In this document: positions 1 through 4,477 of the stretch, one piece after another
Layout of the letters: each line of letters begins with the position of its first letter
How positions within the stretch are numbered: position 1 is the first letter of the stretch
Origin: Verrucomicrobiota bacterium
GTDB lineage: Bacteria > Verrucomicrobiota > Verrucomicrobiia > Verrucomicrobiales > Akkermansiaceae
Assembly (NCBI GenBank): GCA_009885905.1
Contig: VFJU01000255.1
Span: 1 to 5,626 of the forward strand
Length of the DNA: 5,626 bases
Direction of reading: 5' to 3'
Position numbers and translations under genes: made by a program
The notes under the pieces: model-generated
Databases searched by the model: none
What the model was told of the DNA's origin: nothing
Seen by the model: only the letters and a program-made list of their open reading frames with translations

Positions 1-993
1 ATGCCGCAATGGGCCGGCTCGTGTTGGTATTATTTGCGCTACTGCGACCCTAGTAACACCGAGCGCTTTATTTCTAATCAAGCTGAAGACTACTGGACGG
101 ATGAAAAGCCAGGCATGGTGGACCTCTACGTGGGTGGCACCGAACACGCCGTCCTTCACCTCCTTTACGCTCGCTTCTGGCACAAGGTCCTCTTTGACCT
201 AGGTCACGTCCGATCCCCGGAGCCATTTCAAAAACTTGTCAATCAAGGGCTTATCCTTGGGGAGGACGGGCAAAAAATGTCGAAATCTCGCGGCAATGTG
301 GTGAACCCAGACGACGTCGTTTCTGAGTATGGAGCCGATGCGCTGCGCCTCTACGAAATGTTCATGGGACCGCTTGAGCAGGTGAAACCATGGCAAATGA
401 AAGGTGTGGAAGGTGTCTCGCGCTTTCTCGCCAGAGTCTGGCGCGTCGCTTTTGACGAAATCGATGGCGTGTGGAAACTCTCTGCAAAAATCCAAGACGT
501 GCCATGTTCAGATAAAGCGCTCCTGCGAACCGTCCACGAAACGATTAAAAAAGTCGGCGAAGACATCGAGAAACTCAGTTTCAACACTGCCATCTCACAG
601 ATGATGATTTGTACCAACGCATTCACCCAAGCGGACGTTGTGCCGTTGAAGGAGTTCATCCAACTGCTCAGCGTGCTCAACCCCTTCGCGCCACACCTCT
701 CGGAAGAAATCAACGCCCGCCTAGCGATGGCTTCTAACATACAAGCGCCTATGCTTTCCGAAACCGAATGGCCGACATACAATCCAGAATCACTTGTTAG
801 AAATGAAATTGAACTTGTCGTCCAAGTGAATGGTAAGCTTCGAGACCGCTTTATGATCTCAAAGGATGCAGACGAAGCCGCCGCCAAAGCCGCCGCCTTT
901 GCCAGCGCCAAGGTCAACGAACACCTCGAAGGCAAAACCATCCGCAAAATCGTCTTCATTCCCGGCAAGATCTTCAATATCGTCGCAAACTAA
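1..993 (+). CDS. leuS: Leucyl-tRNA synthetase, C-terminal 330 residues (5' end outside window)
   Basis: This is a class I aminoacyl-tRNA synthetase that charges tRNA-Leu with leucine in the cytoplasm. The frame is open from base 1. The first ATG encodes an internal Met of the conserved MPQWAGSCWYY segment, so it is not the start codon. A full LeuRS is about 830-860 residues, so roughly the last 40% is present. Visible landmarks are GGTEHAVLHLLYARFW (about residues 45-60, catalytic core) and the KMSKS signature (residues 92-96, GQKMSKSRGN), which helps bind ATP. A helical anticodon-binding domain follows (about 105-260). The C-terminal domain runs from VVQVNGKLRDR to KIVFIPGKIFNIVAN and ends naturally at TAA. 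The CP1 editing domain lies outside the window. No frameshift or missing key residue is seen. The next gene follows closely on the same strand and may be cotranscribed. Identification is secure. Confidence 0.97.
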   Translation: MPQWAGSCWYYLRYCDPSNTERFISNQAEDYWTDEKPGMVDLYVGGTEHAVLHLLYARFWHKVLFDLGHVRSPEPFQKLVNQGLILGEDGQKMSKSRGNVVNPDDVVSEYGADALRLYEMFMGPLEQVKPWQMKGVEGVSRFLARVWRVAFDEIDGVWKLSAKIQDVPCSDKALLRTVHETIKKVGEDIEKLSFNTAISQMMICTNAFTQADVVPLKEFIQLLSVLNPFAPHLSEEINARLAMASNIQAPMLSETEWPTYNPESLVRNEIELVVQVNGKLRDRFMISKDADEAAAKAAAFASAKVNEHLEGKTIRKIVFIPGKIFNIVAN

Positions 994-1019
994 CAGCAAA
1001 TGCCGTGTTCGCTGAAGAA

Positions 1020-1811
1020 ATGAGAACTCGCAAGCAATCGTCCTCTTTCTTTGTAAATAATCCGTTGAATTTTATCATGAGCATCTTGCCCTTTCTAGCC
1101 TTGGCACCTTTTGTAGTGGGCCAAGCGCCATTGGTTGAGCCATCCATGAATGAAGAAGTCGGAGAGATCATCGCTATCGACGTTCTACTCCACCCCGACT
1201 CAACGATGCTTGCGGCGGCCGCGGCGGCAAATGAGTCATTGAGAGGAGACTACCCGGCAGGATTTGCGCTCGACGCATTGCACACTCCGCACATTTCCAT
1301 GATCCAACGATGCGTGCGGCGTTCCGAGATGAAACAGTTAGAAAAAAATCTAGCAAAATTATTTGCTGGGTATGATGTCACGAAGCTGCATCTCAAAGCT
1401 GTCGGATATTACTCGCTCCCAGTTGGAGAATTAGGATTGGCCGGGATCGTAGTGGAGCCCAGTGCTGAATTGCGAGAATTGCAGGATCAAGTGATCGCCA
1501 CCGTTGAGCCCTTCGCCGTAAGTGGCACCGGCGCCGCATTCGTACCGTCACCGGATGGCGTCGTGACCGCTCCATCAATCGTAGAATACGTGAACACCTA
1601 CATCCCTCAACGGAGCGGGAAGAATTTTAATCCACACTGCACCGTTGGGTTGGGTCGTACGACGTTTGTCCAGCAGATGATCGTGGCGCCATTCAGCACG
1701 TTTGAATTTAAAGTGACGGGTGTGAGCGTTTTCCACTTGGGAAACTACGGCACCGCTGCGGTGGAACTGTGGCCAAAATCACCCGCTGAAGCCGACCACA
1801 CCGCCAAGTGA
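1020..1811 (+). CDS. Exported 2H phosphoesterase / 2'-5' RNA ligase-like protein
   Basis: The two family signatures are clear: HTPHISM (H-x-S, catalytic His at 1290-1292) and NFNPHCTVGLG (H-x-T), separated by about 113 codons. Members hydrolyse or form 2'-5' or cyclic phosphodiester bonds in RNA or small nucleotides. The substrate here is unknown. Starting from ATG 1020 the protein is 263 residues. It has a basic MRTRK n-region and a hydrophobic MSILPFLALAPFVVGQA stretch with a possible cleavage after VGQA, which suggests export. Other starts are GTG 1005 and ATG 1077. The latter gives a short hydrophobic start without basic residues, so I prefer 1020, but no good Shine-Dalgarno decides it. 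After the leader the body begins with EIIAIDVLLHPD, the expected first strand of the fold. leuS ends 26 bases upstream, so cotranscription is possible. The function of a periplasmic 2H enzyme is not established. Confidence 0.85.
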   Translation: MRTRKQSSSFFVNNPLNFIMSILPFLALAPFVVGQAPLVEPSMNEEVGEIIAIDVLLHPDSTMLAAAAAANESLRGDYPAGFALDALHTPHISMIQRCVRRSEMKQLEKNLAKLFAGYDVTKLHLKAVGYYSLPVGELGLAGIVVEPSAELRELQDQVIATVEPFAVSGTGAAFVPSPDGVVTAPSIVEYVNTYIPQRSGKNFNPHCTVGLGRTTFVQQMIVAPFSTFEFKVTGVSVFHLGNYGTAAVELWPKSPAEADHTAK

Positions 1812-1822
1812 GGTCGCGACCT
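1811..1822. repeat. 12-bp perfect palindrome at the 2H stop codon
   Basis: AGGTCGCGACCT reads the same on both strands and includes the last base of the TGA stop of the 2H gene. It has no spacer, so it could form only a very small hairpin in RNA. A palindrome this long could be a protein-binding or methylation site, or chance in GC-rich DNA. No function can be assigned. Confidence 0.4.
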
Positions 1823-1846
1823 GTTAGTCGTTTACTACGACGGACA
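1822..1846. terminator. Possible bidirectional hairpin between convergent genes
   Basis: The stem TGTT-(A)-GTCGT and its partner ACGAC-(G)-GACA flank a 5-base TTACT loop. It has nine pairs, one of them G-T, and one internal mismatch. It fills most of the 36-bp gap between the 2H gene (+) and the 3D lipoprotein gene (-), where both transcripts must end. No U-tract follows on either strand, so it is not a classical intrinsic terminator. Rho-dependent ending is equally possible. Confidence 0.3.
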
Positions 1847-1847
1847 T

Positions 1848-2492
1848 TCAGCGTGAGGCCACACCACCAAGACTCGGTTGCTGGCGGATGATGTTGGCCA
1901 ACATTTTTCGACAATGCTCGAAATTGGTACGTTTGCTCAACATCTCCGCGCTGCGGGTGAATGACCCCCACTGCACCACCGTCATCTCGACGGTGCGAGT
2001 CGCCCAAATTTTCATCACGTCCTTGGTCGGGGTGTAAATGTCGACGGTGCCGGTGCCAAGCAGCGCCGATCCGTAGTCGTCGACCACATAGAGATAAGGT
2101 AGGCCTTTGATGCGGAAAGTCGTCCCCACCGGATAGAATGACCAATCCGCTGCGGCACTGCGAACGCGGTTGTTGTAGCGCAACACGCTGCCCGCGGCGT
2201 TCTTGTTTCCATAAATCAAATGGTCTGACTCGGTGCATGTGTAGGCGGTGGTCCTGACGATGCGGTTGCGGTCGCTGAACGTGTAAACTGGCATCGAGTG
2301 CTTGTCGCGTGGCTTGCTGGCCGCGGAGGCGACGACCTGCGACGAGGCTGGAGGTAGGGCGAAACTTTCATTTTTCGCATAAAATGAGGCCATCGAGGAC
2401 TTCGAAATCAGCCGCGGACTGGTGTCGGCGCAGCTGGTGAATAGCGCCGCGATGACCACGAGCACGATGTAGGAAAGGGGTCGAAAAATCAT
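1848..2492 (-). CDS. 3D-domain lipoprotein, possibly cell-wall related
   Basis: The product is 214 residues from ATG 2492. It opens with MIFRPLSYIVLVVIAALFTSC, a short basic n-region and hydrophobic core followed by a lipobox-like FTSC, so it is probably a lipid-anchored envelope protein. An in-frame ATG at 2537 would add 15 residues. I prefer 2492 because it gives a textbook signal length. Neither start has a good ribosome-binding site. A Ser/Ala-rich linker follows, then a 3D domain: RTTAYTCTESDH, AAADWSFYPVGTTFRI, YLYVVDDYGSALLG and GTVDIYTPT. Its three aspartates (in DWS, DDYG and VDIY) are the residues that name the family. The fold occurs at the C-terminus of the lytic transglycosylase MltA and in Gram-positive resuscitation or stationary-phase proteins, so a peptidoglycan role is plausible. 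No MltA catalytic N-domain is present. The gene converges on the 2H gene and lies 184 bases downstream of the SDR gene on the same strand. Confidence 0.85.
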   Translation of the reverse strand: MIFRPLSYIVLVVIAALFTSCADTSPRLISKSSMASFYAKNESFALPPASSQVVASAASKPRDKHSMPVYTFSDRNRIVRTTAYTCTESDHLIYGNKNAAGSVLRYNNRVRSAAADWSFYPVGTTFRIKGLPYLYVVDDYGSALLGTGTVDIYTPTKDVMKIWATRTVEMTVVQWGSFTRSAEMLSKRTNFEHCRKMLANIIRQQPSLGGVASR

Positions 2493-2676
2493 GAATAGGG
2501 ATAGGGATGGCCGAGGCCGTTCGAAAGGTGACGTCATTTACTAGGCAGCAAATTCCGTCAGGGCAAACGCAAAAACCTCCAACCGAAAGATTTACATTGG
2601 ATGCATGCTCATTATCAATGAATTGCAAATAAAGTGTGCGGGAAAAAGTGATCCCCGCCACCCTTTCTCGCTAGAT

Positions 2677-3678
2677 TTAACGCGTCGCTGCGGGCACCCA
2701 GACTCTGGCGCCAACGCTGCGTTTGACTGCTGCACGGAAAAATCCATCAAGCCCGCGGCGACCGTGCAAGTCCGCCACGGCATCGACCGCGCGGGCCCAT
2801 CTCCACCGAAATCCCGCGTCTCGCAGACGCAGTGGCTCGGCCCAGCGGCTCTTCAAGACCAGCTCCGTCTCGGTGCGCATGAAGCGAGCGCCTATTTCCA
2901 ACATCCACTTTCTGGCAGGCATCCCGAGCGGCATTCCCACCGCCTCGCGGAAGGTCTGCATCCATTCACGGTTGGTCGGAAATTCCGGCGCGGTGACATT
3001 GATCGTGCCGTCGAGAAATGGGTCGTTGATCGCGAAATCGACGGCTCTCAGGAAATCCTCCATGTGGATCCAGCTGATGCGTTGATTGCCGCTGCCCATC
3101 GCACCGCCCAGCCCGCGGGCAGTGAGTTTGCGGAGCACGTCGTAAACCGTGGCCTCCTCATTCGCCAGAACCATGCCGATCCGCAGCGCGAGCTTCCGAG
3201 TCGCCGCTGGGATTTCTGCGCCGAAGAACGCGTCTTCCCAGGCCTGCGCGACCTCACAGGAAAATCCCTCCCCGGGCTCGCCCAGCCAATCGTTCTGCGG
3301 CTTGTCCTCCGCGTGGCGATACCACGTCGCGGTGCTCGCGTTGAGCCAAGTCTTCGGCGGCGTCTTGCAAAGGCGCATCGCCTCGCCGATGACCCGCGTC
3401 GCATCCACCCGGGAGTCGATGATTTCTCGGCGGTTCTTTGCGGTATAGCGGCAGTTCACGCTACGCCCGGTCAGATTGATCACCGCCTCCGCCCCTTCGA
3501 GAGCAAGCGCCCAAGGGCCGAGATTTTTCCCGTCCCATTCCAAGAACATCCCATCACCGCTCCAGCCTTTGCGGCTGCGTCCGATGGCGACCACCTCTTT
3601 CCCATTGCGGGCGAAGTGGCGGCACAGGTAGCGACCCAAGAATCCATTCGCTCCAAAAATAATAATGACCGGGTTCAT
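2677..3678 (-). CDS. TIGR01777/YfcH-like NAD(P)-dependent SDR (epimerase family, DUF1731 C-terminus)
   Basis: This is a 333-residue atypical short-chain dehydrogenase/reductase, probably cytoplasmic. The nucleotide-binding motif is IIIFGANGFLGRYL (G9-x-x-G12-x-x-G15). Next come the NLTGRSV segment (about 69-74), the active-site region NASTATWYRHAED (about 113-125) and LRIGMVL (about 165-171). SWIHMEDF (about 202-209) is the counterpart of the family's SWIHxDD motif. A DUF1731-like C-terminal domain from about residue 247 ends in RLRDAGFRWRW. Family members are usually about 295-305 residues. Here some 25-30 extra Arg-rich residues follow the expected end, so a natural tail or a late frameshift are both possible. 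The substrate is unknown for the whole family, and YfcH is uncharacterised. The start ATG at 3678 leads directly into the Rossmann strand, with no recognisable Shine-Dalgarno. A regulator-type dyad lies just upstream, and the regulator gene itself is 76 bases further on. Confidence 0.9.
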   Translation of the reverse strand: MNPVIIIFGANGFLGRYLCRHFARNGKEVVAIGRSRKGWSGDGMFLEWDGKNLGPWALALEGAEAVINLTGRSVNCRYTAKNRREIIDSRVDATRVIGEAMRLCKTPPKTWLNASTATWYRHAEDKPQNDWLGEPGEGFSCEVAQAWEDAFFGAEIPAATRKLALRIGMVLANEEATVYDVLRKLTARGLGGAMGSGNQRISWIHMEDFLRAVDFAINDPFLDGTINVTAPEFPTNREWMQTFREAVGMPLGMPARKWMLEIGARFMRTETELVLKSRWAEPLRLRDAGFRWRWARAVDAVADLHGRRGLDGFFRAAVKRSVGARVWVPAATR

Positions 3679-3704
3679 GTTAGTAATTTCAGTTTGTTTT
3701 TGAT

Positions 3705-3725
3705 GTTTTCAATCTTTCAGAAAAT
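3705..3725. promoter_or_regulatory. Second, degenerate copy of the regulator's dyad, upstream of the SDR gene
   Basis: On the plus strand this reads GTTTTCA-N7-AGAAAAT. The left arm, extended to GTTTTCAAT, is identical to that of the dyad beside the regulator start. The right arm matches 5 of 7 positions and the spacer is one base shorter. It lies between the regulator stop and the SDR start, ending 27 bases from the SDR ATG, where an operator for that gene would be expected. The region is AT-rich, so chance similarity cannot be excluded. Confidence 0.4.
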
Positions 3726-3754
3726 TTCGAAAAATTGAGCTAAATTTTTTTTCT

Positions 3755-4276
3755 TTATCCAAGGAGTTTGGCCGCCATTTGGAGGGCGAAGCCATGTTTC
3801 ATCGACGCGATGCGATCTGACATTTTCGAGGCGAATCCAACAAAGTCCCCCAGAGCCCGCATTTGCTCGTAAAACGCTTTGCCCTCCAGAGTGTTGATCC
3901 CCTCGCTGTCTTCGGCACATTTGTTGAGCAACGCCATCACTGGCTCGATTTCACGCCGTTTCCGCTCGCGGGCGACGATGGTAAAAATCTGCCAAACATC
4001 CTTTTCTGCCTCGAAAAACTCCCTGCGCTCGCCCTTCTTCACCACCGAGCGGATCAGCCCCCAAGCCACCAATTCCTTGAGGTTGGTATGCGCATTCCCA
4101 CGGCTGACTTCGAGATCTTCCATGACGTCGTCCGTCGTCATCGGCTGCGGTGAAGTCATCAGCAGCGCGTGGATCTGCGCCATCGTCCGATTGATCCCCC
4201 ACTGGGTCCCAAGCGCGCCCCACTGCGAGACGAACTCGTCTCTGGCTTGTTTGAGTTTTTCAGATTCCTTGCTCAT
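3755..4276 (-). CDS. GbsR/MarR-type winged-helix transcriptional regulator
   Basis: The product is 173 residues and resembles the GbsR group (COG1510), whose Bacillus member senses choline and represses glycine-betaine genes. ATG 4276 begins MSKESEKLKQARDEFVSQWG, a typical family N-terminus. The reading frame continues upstream to a GTG at 4381. Those 35 extra residues look non-conserved and would be encoded by operator and promoter DNA, so I reject that start. The helix-turn-helix spans about residues 47-75: MTTDDVMEDLEVSRGNAHTN is followed by LKELVAWGLI, with SRGNAHTNLKEL as the probable recognition helix. The wing is about VVKKGERREFFEAE (78-91), and a helical C-terminal half, probably for dimerisation, follows. 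The ligand is unknown and no betaine genes are nearby. The SDR gene is 76 bases downstream on the same strand and is the likeliest target. A dyad touching the start codon suggests autoregulation. Confidence 0.9.
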   Translation of the reverse strand: MSKESEKLKQARDEFVSQWGALGTQWGINRTMAQIHALLMTSPQPMTTDDVMEDLEVSRGNAHTNLKELVAWGLIRSVVKKGERREFFEAEKDVWQIFTIVARERKRREIEPVMALLNKCAEDSEGINTLEGKAFYEQMRALGDFVGFASKMSDRIASMKHGFALQMAAKLLG

Positions 4277-4298
4277 GTTTTCAATAAATACTGAAAAC
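4277..4298. promoter_or_regulatory. 22-bp dyad abutting the regulator start codon (candidate operator)
   Basis: GTTTTCA-N8-TGAAAAC is an inverted repeat with 7-bp perfect arms. Two of the four inner position pairs are also complementary, so 9 of 11 pairs match. Its size and symmetry suit a dimeric winged-helix regulator. It occupies the 22 bases immediately before the regulator ATG, where a bound protein would block both transcription and ribosome access. Binding by the adjacent gene's product is an inference. Confidence 0.65.
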
Positions 4299-4311
4299 TC
4301 GAAAACCACAA
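4283..4311 (-). promoter_or_regulatory. Candidate promoter of the regulator gene, -10 inside the dyad
   Basis: On the minus strand TTGTGG (4311-4306) and TTTATT (4288-4283) are 17 bases apart and match sigma-70 boxes at 3 of 6 and 4 of 6 positions. Initiation about 7 bases after the -10 would fall at or next to the A of ATG 4276, giving a leaderless mRNA. That agrees with the absence of a Shine-Dalgarno sequence. The matches are weak and the DNA is AT-rich. Confidence 0.3.
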
Positions 4312-4318
4312 GAAAAAC

Positions 4319-4330
4319 TTTATTGAAAAT
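4319..4330. promoter_or_regulatory. Possible extra half-site of the regulator dyad
   Basis: TTTATTGAAAA, read on the plus strand, is an 11-base exact match to one half of the 22-bp dyad, which has the same string on the minus strand. No second arm faces it. It lies 21 bases beyond the dyad, towards the divergent secreted-protein gene, and could be a weak accessory site or chance. Confidence 0.3.
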
Positions 4331-4361
4331 CGTCGCCGCCTTGGTTCGGAATTTGCTTAAA

Positions 4362-4390
4362 TTGAGTGACACTTGTGACACATTTAAAAA
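4362..4390 (+). promoter_or_regulatory. Candidate promoter for the secreted-protein gene
   Basis: TTGAGT and TAAAAA are spaced by 17 bases, each matching the sigma-70 consensus at 4 of 6 positions. This would give an mRNA leader of about 80 bases before ATG 4478. It is the best plus-strand match I see between 4277 and 4477, but it is weak and the sigma-factor preference of the host is unknown. Confidence 0.25.
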
Positions 4391-4398
4391 AATGACAC
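4366..4398. repeat. Three TGACAC direct repeats in the divergent region
   Basis: TGACAC occurs at 4367-4372, 4376-4381 and 4393-4398. The first two are preceded by G, giving two GTGACAC copies offset by 9 bases. They overlap the candidate plus-strand promoter spacer and flank its -10. Direct hexamer repeats near a promoter could bind an activator or repressor, but no known motif is recognised. Confidence 0.35.
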
Positions 4399-4477
4399 AG
4401 GAAGATGTTGTGCAACCTTCGATCGATTCAAATTAACTCAACGCAAATCCAACCTCGAAACATCCCTAAGCAAGATC

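Noticed and set aside
351..977. Minus-strand open frame of 208 codons
   Set aside because: It is antisense to leuS, which is unambiguous; the translation is Ser-rich and featureless.
1708..2238. Minus-strand open frame of 176 codons
   Set aside because: It spans the convergent gap and overlaps the lipoprotein gene in another frame; it has no motif and biased composition.
2529..2536. TGACGTCA 8-bp palindrome at the upstream possible start of the lipoprotein gene
   Set aside because: It is a eukaryotic CRE motif with no bacterial meaning, and 8-bp palindromes are common by chance.
2609..2621. Fur-box-like TCATTATCAATGA between the SDR and lipoprotein genes
   Set aside because: Only 5-bp arms are symmetrical, the match to the 7-1-7 Fur pattern is poor, and no iron genes are nearby.
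2605..3738. Long plus-strand open frame of 377 codons over the SDR gene
   Set aside because: It lies antisense to a clear SDR gene, its translation is Arg/Pro/His-rich with no recognisable motif, and it arises from third-position GC bias on the other strand.
3731..3748. AT-only hairpin (AAAATT / AATTTT) after the regulator stop as an intrinsic terminator
   Set aside because: The stem has no G-C pairs and the following T-run is broken; it is more likely ordinary AT-rich intergenic DNA.
4392..4436. 14-codon plus-strand mini-ORF (MTQEDVVQPSIDSN) ahead of the secreted-protein gene
   Set aside because: It has no ribosome-binding site, no attenuator-like hairpin follows, and an ORF this short is expected by chance.
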